The notes: generated by a model not told the origin, from the letters alone. DNA of 64,000 bases from Flavobacteriia bacterium (GCA_016178305.1 JACOTM010000024.1:1-64000); one strand, 5' to 3'. Shown: positions 1 to 9,921, counted from the stretch's first letter. Program-made: numbers and translations.

Positions 1-2
1 CT

Positions 3-257
3 AAGCAAAAGTTCGAATCTTACGATCAAGACAAATACCGTTTACCAGCGAATGTCACCAAAAAAGGATCTGTTTTAAGTCTTGGTTTAGGTTTAAATGG
101 AGGAGCGAAATATACATTTGCGGGTTACGGAACCATTTTTTTTGATGCCAGTATTGATTATTTAATTCGAAACATAGCAACTGCAAGCATTCAAACAAAC
201 TACTATAGTCCCCTAATATTAAGTTTTAATTTAGGTTTTCGCAAAGAATTTTATTGA
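3..257 (+). CDS. C-terminal end of a probable outer-membrane beta-barrel protein (5' partial)
   Basis: An open frame enters from the left edge and stops at 255-257, giving about 84 residues. The visible part alternates polar and aromatic or aliphatic residues (GLGLNGGAKYTFAGYG, IFFDASIDYLIR, LILSFNLGFRKEFY), as transmembrane beta strands do, and it ends in an aromatic residue, the usual signal of proteins inserted by the BAM complex. This suggests a porin-like or OmpA-like barrel, but the family cannot be named from the tail alone. The stop overlaps the convergent kinase gene by a few bases. Confidence 0.6.
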   Translation, partial: KQKFESYDQDKYRLPANVTKKGSVLSLGLGLNGGAKYTFAGYGTIFFDASIDYLIRNIATASIQTNYYSPLILSFNLGFRKEFY

Positions 258-1150
258 AAAATTTTCTTCCAAATAGAAATTCGATTTTCAATTTTATCTA
301 ACTTTTCACAAATTTCATCCATTGATTGAATTCGTTGATTCATTGCATTCGATAAATAACATTCAACATCTTCAACTTTCATTTTATTGGGAACTTGTCT
401 AAAAATATGTTTCTGGCAAATTTGACTCAATAATTGATATAATTCATTAGAAATTGCTACATTTTCTGGTAGCGGATACGTTATTTGTAAATTCGTCATT
501 ATGCTTGGATTCGGATGAACTAAAGGTAATTTTCCTGTTATTAATCTCCAACAAATAATACCTATAGAAAATAAATCTGTTGTATGATTCATACACTTTT
601 GGCAATTTAAAATTAATTCAGGTGAAGCATAACCTAAAGGAAATAATATCTTTCTCGTTTCCTCTACGGAATTTAGATTAAATGCTAACCCAAAATCAAT
701 GATGTGTGCAATTATTTGATTGTCTTTGATTTCAATTATAATATTTGAAGGCTTTAAATCACAATGAATAATTGATTTCTCTTTCAACTCATTTAAGGGT
801 TCTCGCAAACTTTTTACAATTTTCTTTAAGGTTTGAAACTGATCTTTTTTGCGAACAGATTTCCAAAATTCATCCAATGGAGTCCCTTCAACATAGGATT
901 TCACAAAATAGATGTCGTTTTCATTTTGAACGAGACATCTGTTTTTTTGAAAAGTAAAATGTTCTAAATTTATTGAAAAATCTCTTAAATAACTTTCTAT
1001 AATTAACTTATTTTGAACTGTTTTAGAGCATTTTTTAAGAACAAAAAGCTGATTATCATCTAATTTTCTAATTAGAAAAACATCCCCAAATTTTCGTTTC
1101 TTTTGTGTCCCTAAAGTTTTAATAATTTCATATTCAAAATCCAGTACCAT
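251..1150 (-). CDS. Serine/threonine protein kinase, single domain, cytoplasmic
   Basis: The 299-residue protein is almost only a eukaryotic-type (Hanks) kinase domain. The catalytic loop reads IIHCDLKPSN (Asp131, Asn136; HCD replaces the usual HRD), the metal-binding DFG is at 152-154, and GYASPEL fits the activation/APE segment. The ATP-anchoring lysine is probably in FVLKK at 37-40. The glycine-rich loop (LGTQKKRKFGDVFL) is poor in glycine. No membrane segment or sensor domain is seen. The ATG abuts the stop codon of the upstream methyltransferase, so the two are very probably co-transcribed and translationally coupled. Substrate unknown. Confidence 0.85.
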   Translation of the reverse strand: MVLDFEYEIIKTLGTQKKRKFGDVFLIRKLDDNQLFVLKKCSKTVQNKLIIESYLRDFSINLEHFTFQKNRCLVQNENDIYFVKSYVEGTPLDEFWKSVRKKDQFQTLKKIVKSLREPLNELKEKSIIHCDLKPSNIIIEIKDNQIIAHIIDFGLAFNLNSVEETRKILFPLGYASPELILNCQKCMNHTTDLFSIGIICWRLITGKLPLVHPNPSIMTNLQITYPLPENVAISNELYQLLSQICQKHIFRQVPNKMKVEDVECYLSNAMNQRIQSMDEICEKLDKIENRISIWKKIFQ

Positions 1151-1918
1151 TTAATATCGAATAATAAAATGTTCCTTTTCTTGTTGCTTCCTTTTTATTA
1201 AAATTCCCATTCGAAATAAATCCATGGTTAAATGAATATGTTTGTCTTGTACAATTTTTTGCCAAGAGCCGAACATAGAATCACTCCAACGAATATCATC
1301 AAGAATGAAAATAGTATCATTATGTGTAATTTTTTCTAATAAATCTATATAATGCGTTAAAGCCTCTCCATCATGATGCCCATCGATAAATACTAAATCA
1401 AATTTATGTCCTTTGTAATTTTCTAAAAAGTGGCTAAATGTGCTATTTACAAATGAAATATTCGATATTTTTGCTTTTTGAAGATTATCAATTGCAATGT
1501 TTTGAATTGAAGAACAAGCTTCGACTGTTACGACCTTTGCCAAAGGATTTGCTATTGCCATTTGAAAACTACCAACCCCCAGTGAAGTTCCAAATTCTAA
1601 AATATTTTGTGGTTGATAATATTGAACTATTTTATACAACAATATGCCATATTTTCCCTTGGAAGTATTCAAGTTAAAAATCGAACTTACTTTTCGCTGA
1701 AGTCCTAATTTCTTTGATCCTGCTCCAAAATCTTCAATTTGAATGATTCTTTTGTCATTTTTTAATGATTTAAACAATTTTTTACGTGCTATCACAAAAT
1801 TATTGTCCATATTTGTTATTAAACATTTACTGACAAAATTGTAAACAAAAGGAGAATGAGTTCCATGTTTCCCTTTAGCTTTGAAAAAGTATTTTATAAA
1901 TTCTGTTACTAAATTCAT
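1151..1918 (-). CDS. Class I SAM-dependent methyltransferase (O-methyltransferase-like)
   Basis: A Rossmann-type methyltransferase of about 255 residues. The SAM-binding motif I is NILEFGTSLGVGSFQMA, the acidic strand-2 end is VVTVEA, and FDLVFIDGHHDG plus FILDDI match the O-methyltransferase pattern in which acidic and His residues hold the metal or substrate. The frame is open upstream to 1987, but I chose the ATG at 1918 (MNLVTEFIKYFF) because the sequence after it (HGTHSPFVYNF) is how this Bacteroidota family usually begins, and the longer form would overlap the divergent gene at 1952. It forms an operon with the kinase downstream. Substrate unknown. Confidence 0.85.
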   Translation of the reverse strand: MNLVTEFIKYFFKAKGKHGTHSPFVYNFVSKCLITNMDNNFVIARKKLFKSLKNDKRIIQIEDFGAGSKKLGLQRKVSSIFNLNTSKGKYGILLYKIVQYYQPQNILEFGTSLGVGSFQMAIANPLAKVVTVEACSSIQNIAIDNLQKAKISNISFVNSTFSHFLENYKGHKFDLVFIDGHHDGEALTHYIDLLEKITHNDTIFILDDIRWSDSMFGSWQKIVQDKHIHLTMDLFRMGILIKRKQQEKEHFIIRY

Positions 1919-1951
1919 AGATACAAAGAAAAGAAACTTTAGATAAAAAGC

Positions 1952-3346
1952 ATGACAATAGTACCAAATACTAAAATTGAAGAACAAAGAAAACGTGTTT
2001 TAGGAAATCATCCTGATGTAAAATTGATCGCTCCGTGTAAACTAGGTGAAGGAATTCTTAGTTTTTCTGAAACAGAAAAATTAGAAAAAATTGCCCTTTT
2101 TGAAAAATTAAATTTCACGTCCTCTTTTTTCATACCTGCATCAGGTTCTGGTTCTCGTATGTTTCAATTTTTATTTGATTTTTTAGACGATCCAAATGAA
2201 GAAAACAGAAGCCAAGTCGAACGTTTTTTAAATCACATTTCAGATTTTGCCTTTTTTCAACAACTTCCAATTGATATTAGAAAAAAATTAAAAAATCACG
2301 ATGTTGAATTAGATGAATTTGTTTCTTATTTATTGAATAGTCATGGAATGGGGTATGGTGATTTACCTAAAGGATTAATCCCTTTTCATAAAAACGACCC
2401 TTTCATTTTAACTCCTTTTCAAGAACATATTTTACAAGGATCAAAAGTCGTTGAAGAAAACATCAATTTTCATTTCACTGTTCAATCATTCTTTAAAACT
2501 AAAATTCAAAAAGTAATTCAAAATATTCAAGGATTGACAGGGCAATTATACCATGTCGATTTTACAGAACAAAACAATGAATCAAATGCAATTGCCTTTA
2601 AATTAAATGGTGAAGTTTGCCAAAATGATGAAGGTGAAGTTTTAGAAAGACCTGCAGGTCATGGTGCTTTATTAGAAAATTTAAATTCGATAGATTCCGA
2701 TTTAATTTTCATAAAAAACATTGATAATATTCAACATTTTTCAAAATCTAATGACACAATTCATACATGGAAATATCTTGGGGGAGTCCTTTTAGATTAT
2801 AGAAATGAGGCTAAAAACATTTTTGAAAATCCAACAATTGAAAAACTAATTTCGCTAAATAAAAAATATCAACTTTATAATTCCGAAAATTATAACAACT
2901 TGTCATTGAACGAAATGTTAGACTTATTAAACAGACCTATTAGGGTATGTGGAATGGTCAAAAACGAAGGTCAGCCTGGAGGAGGTCCATTTTGGATACA
3001 GGAAGGAGAAAATGTCTCAAAACAAATTGTTGAAAAATCTCAAATTACAATGCGAGGAGAACAATATCGTTTGATGGTACAAAGTAGTTATTTTAATCCT
3101 GTTATGATTGTTGCTTCAAGTAAAGATTTGACTGAATCAAAATTTGATTTAACTCATTTCAAAGATGATTCTAAATTTTTTGTTGTTAAAAAGAAATATA
3201 AAGGTCAGGACATTCGATTTATTGAACTTCCAGGTTTATGGAACGGGAGTATGGCCCATTGGAACAGTATTTTTATTGAAATTCCATCCACTACTTTTAG
3301 CCCTGTAAAAACAGTGTTGGATTTATTAGAAAACACCCATTTATAA
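1952..3346 (+). CDS. DUF4301 family protein
   Basis: A 464-residue soluble protein with the hallmarks of DUF4301, a Bacteroidota family distantly like nucleotidyltransferases: an early FIPASGSGSRMFQFL segment, where the loop resembles the G-rich nucleotide-binding turn of NDP-sugar pyrophosphorylases, and a conserved RVCGMVKNEGQPGGGPFW segment near residue 330. RPAGHGALLENLN is also characteristic. No signal peptide. Its reaction is not established, and the nucleotidyltransferase link is inference from the fold-like motif. It ends 11 bp before the next gene, so the two may form a small operon. Confidence 0.8.
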   Translation: MTIVPNTKIEEQRKRVLGNHPDVKLIAPCKLGEGILSFSETEKLEKIALFEKLNFTSSFFIPASGSGSRMFQFLFDFLDDPNEENRSQVERFLNHISDFAFFQQLPIDIRKKLKNHDVELDEFVSYLLNSHGMGYGDLPKGLIPFHKNDPFILTPFQEHILQGSKVVEENINFHFTVQSFFKTKIQKVIQNIQGLTGQLYHVDFTEQNNESNAIAFKLNGEVCQNDEGEVLERPAGHGALLENLNSIDSDLIFIKNIDNIQHFSKSNDTIHTWKYLGGVLLDYRNEAKNIFENPTIEKLISLNKKYQLYNSENYNNLSLNEMLDLLNRPIRVCGMVKNEGQPGGGPFWIQEGENVSKQIVEKSQITMRGEQYRLMVQSSYFNPVMIVASSKDLTESKFDLTHFKDDSKFFVVKKKYKGQDIRFIELPGLWNGSMAHWNSIFIEIPSTTFSPVKTVLDLLENTHL

Positions 3347-3357
3347 ATCAATTTTTG

Positions 3358-4329
3358 ATGAAATTAAGATATAAAATCATTCTCTCTCTTATTCTTATTA
3401 CAGCGTTTTCTTTTTATTCTTTTCAGACTAAAAGTAACCTTAGTATATCCAATCCGAAATTTTACCAAACAGAAAATGTTATCGTATTAATTATCGATGG
3501 ACCTCGTTTTTCTGAAACTTTTGGAGATAGTACACACGAAAATATTCCGCATTTATTTAAAGAAATAGCTCCCGCAGGAGTCCTTTTTCATAATTTTAAA
3601 AACAACGGCACAACAACAACTGTTTCTGGTCACACTGCTATTACAACTGGAAATTATCAAAACCTTAAAAACAATGGACTAGATTTCCCACGAAATCCAT
3701 CTTTTTTTCAATATTTTTTAAAAAAAACGAATCTAACAAAAGATCAAGCATGGATTATTTCAAGTAAAGGAAAATTGAATATATTATCAAATGCGAAAAC
3801 TAAAAAATGGAAGGACACCTATTCTCCAATGTCTTATTGCGGAATTAAAGGATCAGGAGTCAGTTATGAAAATGACAATACAACGTGGATAGATGTCAAA
3901 AGAATTTTGGCTAATTATCATCCTAAATTAATGCTAATAAATTTACTAGAAGTTGATGTAAGAGCGCATGAAAATGATTGGAAAGGATATATAAAAGCTT
4001 TAAAAAACACAGATGAAAAAGCGTTTGAACTTTTTAATTTAATTAATACAGATAATCATTACAAAGGGAAAACAACGTTAATTATTACGAATGATCATGG
4101 AAGGCATTTAAATGGTCATAAAAATGGCTTTGTCAACCATGGAGATAAATGCGAAGGTTGTAAACATATATATTGCATTGGAATAGGTCCTGATTTTAAG
4201 AAAAACTATAAATCGAATACAAATTATGAATTAATCGATATCAGTAAAACAATTTCAGAATTACTTTATTTTGATATGCCTACCTCAAAAGGTAAAATAA
4301 TGACTGAATTGTTTTTAGATTCGAAGTAA
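3358..4329 (+). CDS. Alkaline phosphatase superfamily / type I phosphodiesterase-like protein, exported
   Basis: An N-terminal hydrophobic segment (about residues 5-24) indicates a signal peptide or membrane anchor. The rest fits the alkaline phosphatase/phosphodiesterase superfamily: a first metal ligand in NVIVLIIDG, a Thr-rich nucleophile region (TTTTVSGHTAITTG), LINLLEVDVRAHE, and a late metal cluster TLIITNDHGRH with a further His in FVNHGDKC. Three Cys near 265-275 (CEGCKHIYC) are unusual and might form disulfides outside the cytoplasm. The ATG at 3358 is preferred over an in-frame TTG at 3355. Substrate unknown. Confidence 0.8.
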   Translation: MKLRYKIILSLILITAFSFYSFQTKSNLSISNPKFYQTENVIVLIIDGPRFSETFGDSTHENIPHLFKEIAPAGVLFHNFKNNGTTTTVSGHTAITTGNYQNLKNNGLDFPRNPSFFQYFLKKTNLTKDQAWIISSKGKLNILSNAKTKKWKDTYSPMSYCGIKGSGVSYENDNTTWIDVKRILANYHPKLMLINLLEVDVRAHENDWKGYIKALKNTDEKAFELFNLINTDNHYKGKTTLIITNDHGRHLNGHKNGFVNHGDKCEGCKHIYCIGIGPDFKKNYKSNTNYELIDISKTISELLYFDMPTSKGKIMTELFLDSK

Positions 4330-4352
4330 TAACCTGAGATTCTGTGTTAATT

Positions 4353-5120
4353 TCATATATATCCAACAAGATCATAAACAAAATAACCTATCCATTCTTT
4401 AATTAATTTATTCCATTGCCCCATAGCATCCTGATTTGGAATAAAATATTGATCCCAAAAATAATTTCGATGAGGACCTGTGATTAAGTCCGTTGAAAAA
4501 GAATCACATTTTAAACCAACTTTATTGAAGCAAGCTAAAGACCTACGCATGTGAGAACCGGAAGTAATTAAAAGAAATTTGGTAAAATGAGGATACGACC
4601 TATTTAATACTTTTTGAGTCTCTACTGCATTTTCATGCGTGTTTTTTGATTTCTCTTCTACTAATAAATCATTGGCGGGTATCCCCCATTCGACAAGTAC
4701 TTTTTTAAATTGTTTTGCTTCATGCAATCCGCGATCAGTAATATAACCAGAATCACCTGAAATTAAAATCTTCTTGATTTTACCTTTTTTATAAAGTGTA
4801 ATCGCCTGCCAAATTCGATCTCCATGTCCCGTAATACTTAACACATCTAAATCTGAATTATATTCAGACATTCCACCTAAAACGATACCAACATCGTATA
4901 TCTTTGTATTTTCAAATCGTGTGCCGTGAACTTCCCATTTTCGCATCAATTCAGCTAAAATTACCGTATTTGAAAAAAAGAAGAAAACAAAAACCGCAAT
5001 GTATTTAAATCGCTTTTTCCATTTCTCATTTTTTAAGAAAAACGCGCAAAAAACACTTGTAATAAACCAAGTATAAGGTGTTGTGAAAATCAACAACACT
5101 TTTGAGAGTATAAAAAACAT
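4353..5120 (-). CDS. YdcF/SanA/ElyC-family (DUF218) membrane protein
   Basis: A 255-residue protein with two N-terminal membrane helices (about 5-27 and 40-58), then a DUF218 domain: GIVLGGMSEYN, AITLYKKGKIKKILISGDSG, ANDLLVEEKSKNTHENA and FLLITSGSHMRRS. In E. coli, members of this family are linked to envelope integrity and peptidoglycan/undecaprenyl metabolism (ElyC, SanA); the enzymatic activity is not settled. It stands alone, convergent with the phosphatase-like gene and divergent from mscS. Confidence 0.85.
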   Translation of the reverse strand: MFFILSKVLLIFTTPYTWFITSVFCAFFLKNEKWKKRFKYIAVFVFFFFSNTVILAELMRKWEVHGTRFENTKIYDVGIVLGGMSEYNSDLDVLSITGHGDRIWQAITLYKKGKIKKILISGDSGYITDRGLHEAKQFKKVLVEWGIPANDLLVEEKSKNTHENAVETQKVLNRSYPHFTKFLLITSGSHMRRSLACFNKVGLKCDSFSTDLITGPHRNYFWDQYFIPNQDAMGQWNKLIKEWIGYFVYDLVGYI

Positions 5121-5207
5121 GATACAAAATAAAGAAAATAAGTTAAAAAAATGTCAACGGACAATAAAATTTAATAGATATACTATTTTTGTAAAAAAAA
5201 TGAAACA

Positions 5208-6041
5208 ATGTTGAAATTTATTGAAAATCTTTTTGGAATTGAGTATGCTGATGTCAATGTCTTTTTTTTAAGACTTGGGACCAAATTAGCGATTGCATTA
5301 TCAATATTAATATTTGGATTGTGGGCTGTTAAAATCGCAACAAAAGCTATTAAAAAAATATTACGAAAAAGTAAAACAGACGAAAGTTTGGTTACTTTTT
5401 TATCCAGTTTAGTATCTATGGCTTTCAAAGCATTGGTCGTAATCACAGCAATTACACAATTAGGAGTAGAAATGACTTCATTTGTAGCAATACTTGGTGC
5501 TGCTGGTTTAGCAGTTGGGATGGCTTTTTCAGGTACACTCTCAAATTTTGCCGGTGGTGTTATGATTTTAATTTTCAAACCATTTAAAGTTGGAGATGTA
5601 ATTTTAACTCAAGGAGAACAAGGAACAGTAAAAGAAATTCAAATTTTCAATACTTACCTACATACTTCTGATAATAAAGTAATTATACTCCCAAATGGAC
5701 CAATAGCGAATGGAAATATAACCAATTTCACTAAAGCTGAAAAAAGACGGGTGGATTTAATTTATGGAATCGCTTATGGCGATAATGTTCAAGTAGCTAG
5801 AGACACATTGAATGAAATAATTAATACTGATACACGTATCATCCAAGACCCCGCTCCATTTATAGGATTAGGCGCATTAACCAATAATTCTGTTGATATT
5901 GTTGTTCGAGTTTGGACATTAACAGATGATTATTGGCCTGTTTATTTTGATTTAAATGAAAAAGTGTATAAGGAATTTGAAAAACATGGGTTACATTTTC
6001 CGGCACCATCTACACAATTAGTTGTCAATAATGAAATGTAA
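5208..6041 (+). CDS. mscS: MscS-family small-conductance mechanosensitive channel
   Basis: A 277-residue MscS-type channel that releases solutes through the inner membrane on hypo-osmotic shock. Three N-terminal helices (about 20-45, 60-82, 88-115) are followed by the pore-lining TM3 with its small-residue rhythm (GAAGLAVGMAFSGTLSNFAGG) and the beta-domain entry FKPFKVGDVI, then the cytoplasmic alpha/beta vestibule. Length matches the compact E. coli MscS. The downstream DUF3078 gene begins inside its last codons, so the two are co-transcribed. A TATTTTTG box (5184-5191) fits a Bacteroidota -7 element but has no clear -33 partner. Confidence 0.9.
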   Translation: MLKFIENLFGIEYADVNVFFLRLGTKLAIALSILIFGLWAVKIATKAIKKILRKSKTDESLVTFLSSLVSMAFKALVVITAITQLGVEMTSFVAILGAAGLAVGMAFSGTLSNFAGGVMILIFKPFKVGDVILTQGEQGTVKEIQIFNTYLHTSDNKVIILPNGPIANGNITNFTKAEKRRVDLIYGIAYGDNVQVARDTLNEIINTDTRIIQDPAPFIGLGALTNNSVDIVVRVWTLTDDYWPVYFDLNEKVYKEFEKHGLHFPAPSTQLVVNNEM

Positions 6042-7017
6042 AAATATCCTGTTATTATTAGTAACATTCAACATGTATCTATTTCAATTGAATGCTCAAA
6101 ATGACAGTATTCTGTTAGTTAAACGTGATTCTTTAGACTCAATTACAAATATTCCAAAATGGAAATTAAAATCAATAAGTGCCTTAAATGGAACACAAAC
6201 AACTTTAAAAAACTGGAATTCAGGAGGAAAATCTAGTATTTCAATATTAGGTTTTATAAATACAAGTGCTTATTATAATAACAAAAATGTTAAATGGGAA
6301 AATGATATAAGTTTATCATTAGGCGGAGTAAGGTATTTTAATAATGCTGAAAAAACAAACGTCGTACAAAAAACAGATGATAAAATCGATATTTCAACCA
6401 AATTTGGCTATCACTTAAATAAGAAAAAATATTTTTCAATAATTAGTGGATTGAAAACACAGTCCTTAGTTGGCTATAATTTTCCAAATGATTCTGTGCG
6501 AATCTCAAATTTCATGGCTCCTGGATATTTAAATTCTGCAATTGGCTACGATTATGTGACAAGTGATAATTTCGGAATATTTATCTCTCCTTTTGCAGCT
6601 AAAATGACTTTTGTAAGAGATCAAAATCTAGCAAATCAAGGCGCCTTTGGTGTTACAAAAGCAAGTTATAATGATATTGGTCAAATTATTCAAAACGGAA
6701 AAGAATTTAGGGGTGAATTTGGTGCTTATTTTAAAATAAAATGGAATAAAGCTATCGCTAAAAATATTGAATTTAAATCAAAATTAGATCTTTTTAGCAA
6801 TTACAATCACAATCCTCAGAATATAGATGTTAACGCCGAACTTTTAATTACATTTAAAGTAAATTCTTGGTTTTCATCTTCAATACTGTGTAATGCGATA
6901 TATGATGATGATGTGTTAATAACGAATAATTTGGGGAAAGCAAGTCCAAAATGTCAAATAAAATCGATTATTGGAATGGGAATTTCTTATACGATGAAAA
7001 ATTTCAAAGAAAAATAA
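6031..7017 (+). CDS. DUF3078 family protein, probable outer-membrane-associated
   Basis: Begins with a signal peptide (MKCKNILLLLVTFNMYLFQLNA). The mature part carries the DUF3078 pattern WKLKSISALNGTQTTLKNWNSGGKSSIS followed by alternating strand segments, and predicts a small beta-rich, barrel-like envelope protein. Function unknown; Bacteroidota-specific family. The ATG at 6031 lies in the final codons of mscS (11-bp overlap). A TTG at 6022 is in frame but would put three extra residues before the natural signal peptide, so it is rejected. Confidence 0.8.
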   Translation: MKCKNILLLLVTFNMYLFQLNAQNDSILLVKRDSLDSITNIPKWKLKSISALNGTQTTLKNWNSGGKSSISILGFINTSAYYNNKNVKWENDISLSLGGVRYFNNAEKTNVVQKTDDKIDISTKFGYHLNKKKYFSIISGLKTQSLVGYNFPNDSVRISNFMAPGYLNSAIGYDYVTSDNFGIFISPFAAKMTFVRDQNLANQGAFGVTKASYNDIGQIIQNGKEFRGEFGAYFKIKWNKAIAKNIEFKSKLDLFSNYNHNPQNIDVNAELLITFKVNSWFSSSILCNAIYDDDVLITNNLGKASPKCQIKSIIGMGISYTMKNFKEK

Positions 7018-7079
7018 TCGAATCTTTTTTTAAAGTTCAACTATTTACTGATTAAAGTTTAGTAAATTCGCTCATCATT

Positions 7080-9161
7080 ATGCGTTTTAATTCAGACATA
7101 TCAATTTGGTGGTTACTGCCTTGGATTGGAGTTTCCATTCTTTTAAGTATCTATTTATATAAAAAAGAAAATTGGTTCGATGAACTTCACGTAAAATGGA
7201 AATTAATTTTAAAAATTTTACGAGCATCTAGTATTTTTCTACTTGGCGTATTAATAATTGGTCTTTTATTTGAATCAGTCACTTATCGAATTGAAAAGCC
7301 AATATTCATTAGTTTAATTGATAATTCCAGTTCTTTAACGAATTATAAAGATAGTAATGATGTCAAAAATCAAATCAATAGTTTTCAAAAAAAATTAAAT
7401 GAAAAATACAAAGATCGTTTCGAATTAAAACAATACACTATTGGTTCTAAAGTATTAGAAAATGGTAAAATTAGTTTAACAGAAAACATTTCAGATTTAG
7501 CGAATGGATTTGAACATATACATTCAACTTATTACAATCGAAACATTGGGGGAATAGCATTTATCTCTGACGGTAATTTCAATAAAGGTTCGAATCCGAT
7601 TTATAGTGCTGAAAAAATTGATTTAACACCAATATTTACCTTAGGAGTTGGTGATTCTACACCTCAAAAAGATCAATACATAAAAAATGTAAACACGAAT
7701 GAAATTGCATTTTTAAAAAATAAATTCCCTATTGAAATTGATGTTGAAGCTATAAAAATGGGTAAAACATCCGCAACAGTATCAATTCAGCATGCAGGAA
7801 AAACAGTCGCAAGTCAAAATATCAGCTTTACAAATGGTAAATATGATTATAAACACATTTCCTTTTTAATTGAAGCAAATCAGTTAGGTTTTCAACAATA
7901 TACAGTATCCGTTTCAAAATCAAAGGATGAACATACACTTCTGAATAATACAAGAAATTTTTATATTGAAATCTTAGACTCAAGAAGTAAAATAATTGTC
8001 TTAGCTGGAGCTCCTCATCCAGATGTTGCAGCAATAAAAAGTGTTATAGAAAAAGATGAAAATTTAGATGTTAATTCCTACCTAATAAAAGATTGGAAAA
8101 AAGACACCAAAAATGTCGATTTAATAATTTGGCATGAACCAGGAATTCAATTTGATAATAGTGTTCTTGAGTTAATTAATAATCTAAATATTCCTATTCT
8201 TTATTGTTTAGGCCCAAATACACCCAACTCAATAATTCAAAAATTAAACATCAACACGTCTATTCCTAATGGAACTCAAATTGATGAAGTCCAAGCAAAA
8301 TTCAATTCAAACTTTGAAAAATTTGAAATATCTCCAAATCTTCAAAATGTCATTAATTTTTATCCCCCATTAACCGTAAAATTCGGGCATATAAAAACAG
8401 CTCCAAACAGTGAAATTTTACTTTATCAAAAAATTGGAAATATTCAAAAAGATGAACCTATACTTTATTTTGGATCGAAAGATAAAGTAAAATATGGTGT
8501 TATTCTAGGAGAAGGTATTTGGAAATGGAAATTAAATGAATATGTTAGATTTGGTGAAACTATTAATTTTACGGAATTATTTCAAAAGATAACGCAATAT
8601 TTAGTTGTAAAACAAAACAATTCATCCTTAAGAGTCAATTTACCAAAAAGATTTTATGTTGACGAAGAAGTTGAAATTAAAGCTGAATTCTACAACGATG
8701 CAATGCAATTAATTATAAAACCAAAAATTGATTTCAAATTAAAGCATGAAAATGGACATTACGATAAATTTCAATTTAGTACCACTGATGAATATTATAA
8801 ATTAAATCTCGGAACTTTAAAACCAGGAAAATATGACTGGGTTGCATCAACTAAGTTTGACGGAAAAACACATCACAAATCGGGAACATTTATCGTTGAA
8901 AATATTGTAATTGAACAATTAGAATCTTCATCTAATTTTAATTTACTGAACCAAATTTCAAATCAATCGCATGGAAATTTTCACCTCTTAAAAGATAATA
9001 ATTCATTGTTAAATGAAATCGATCAAAGAAAAGATATTGCTGAAATGAGCTATAAGGAATCTATATTTAAAAACCTTATCGATATAAAATGGCTCTTTTT
9101 TTTATTGATAACATTATGCAGTTTAGAATGGTTTTTAAGACGTTTTTTTGGAGCTTACTAA
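7080..9161 (+). CDS. Membrane-anchored VWA-like protein
   Basis: 693 residues. Two N-terminal membrane helices (about 10-26 and 45-66) are followed by a von Willebrand A-like domain: the MIDAS-type motif is LIDNSSSL (D-x-S-x-S) and GIAFISDGNFNKGSNP gives the SDG strand. The large middle part is beta-rich and the protein ends with a membrane helix and EWFLRRFFGAY, a tail typical of Bacteroidota BatA/BatB-like or uncharacterised VWA membrane proteins. No MoxR ATPase or other bat genes flank it, so it is probably a stand-alone family. Function unknown. Confidence 0.75.
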   Translation: MRFNSDISIWWLLPWIGVSILLSIYLYKKENWFDELHVKWKLILKILRASSIFLLGVLIIGLLFESVTYRIEKPIFISLIDNSSSLTNYKDSNDVKNQINSFQKKLNEKYKDRFELKQYTIGSKVLENGKISLTENISDLANGFEHIHSTYYNRNIGGIAFISDGNFNKGSNPIYSAEKIDLTPIFTLGVGDSTPQKDQYIKNVNTNEIAFLKNKFPIEIDVEAIKMGKTSATVSIQHAGKTVASQNISFTNGKYDYKHISFLIEANQLGFQQYTVSVSKSKDEHTLLNNTRNFYIEILDSRSKIIVLAGAPHPDVAAIKSVIEKDENLDVNSYLIKDWKKDTKNVDLIIWHEPGIQFDNSVLELINNLNIPILYCLGPNTPNSIIQKLNINTSIPNGTQIDEVQAKFNSNFEKFEISPNLQNVINFYPPLTVKFGHIKTAPNSEILLYQKIGNIQKDEPILYFGSKDKVKYGVILGEGIWKWKLNEYVRFGETINFTELFQKITQYLVVKQNNSSLRVNLPKRFYVDEEVEIKAEFYNDAMQLIIKPKIDFKLKHENGHYDKFQFSTTDEYYKLNLGTLKPGKYDWVASTKFDGKTHHKSGTFIVENIVIEQLESSSNFNLLNQISNQSHGNFHLLKDNNSLLNEIDQRKDIAEMSYKESIFKNLIDIKWLFFLLITLCSLEWFLRRFFGAY

Positions 9162-9393
9162 CTATATTACAAGCAAATAACACATCTACATCTATTCATC
9201 ATTCCTTTGTTCGTTTTATCAAAGAAAGTACTTTTGAAATATTAGGAATGAATCTTTATTGATTAAAAAAATCAATAATAGTCTAATTCATCCATCTAAA
9301 ATAGATCAATTAATTTCAAGGAGATATAAAACTATTTAGATAAAAAAAATAAATGATTTTTTTTTATTAAATTTGAAAAACAACTAATCTGGT

Positions 9394-9921
9394 ATGGGAA
9401 AAATAATGTATAAAATAAATGGCTTCTTACTTTCTATGTCCCTATTAATTTTCGGAAGTACGATTGCATTATTTTTATCTGATTCTATCTCTGAAATATT
9501 AACTATCAAATTGTTATTTGGGTCGATTGGAGCTGTAGCTATTTTATTAGCTAATTATCTGATAATAAAAAGTAAAAACAATCCCTTAAAACTTATTTAT
9601 ATCTTTAGTTACAGCTTGCTAATTCTTATGATAGTTTCTATTGTACACTCAATTTTGATTCTTTATACTTGGAATTATTTATTTGCTGGAATTTTGTTCT
9701 TATTATTATATGCTTTAGATTTAAAGTTAGCATTAACAATGTTATACAATTACTCTGTTTTTAAATTGATCTTTAAGATCGGATCTTTTATATTAATTTT
9801 CTGCACTTTAATTAAAATAGAATCATCATTGATATTATCATTTGGTGTATTTATTTTAATTCTATTAACATTAATTGCGTTAATAGCCTTAATAATTCCC
9901 AAAAAAGAATCTGAAAATTAA
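9394..9921 (+). CDS. Small integral membrane protein, unknown function
   Basis: 175 residues, almost entirely hydrophobic, with about five or six predicted helices and a short basic/acidic tail (IIPKKESEN). I do not recognise a family; the general look is that of the HdeD/DUF308-type small membrane proteins, but no diagnostic motif is visible. Its stop overlaps the stop of the convergent Ppx/GppA gene by four bases. Confidence 0.6.
   Translation: MGKIMYKINGFLLSMSLLIFGSTIALFLSDSISEILTIKLLFGSIGAVAILLANYLIIKSKNNPLKLIYIFSYSLLILMIVSIVHSILILYTWNYLFAGILFLLLYALDLKLALTMLYNYSVFKLIFKIGSFILIFCTLIKIESSLILSFGVFILILLTLIALIALIIPKKESEN

Noticed and set aside
7080-9161. Bat aerotolerance operon
   Set aside because: A VWA-like protein is present but there is no MoxR ATPase, DUF58 or second VWA gene beside it.
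9165-9260. Short protein-like tail (SFVRFIKESTFEILGMNLY) between the VWA-like and small membrane protein genes
   Set aside because: About 20 codons without a start; chance is as likely as a gene remnant.
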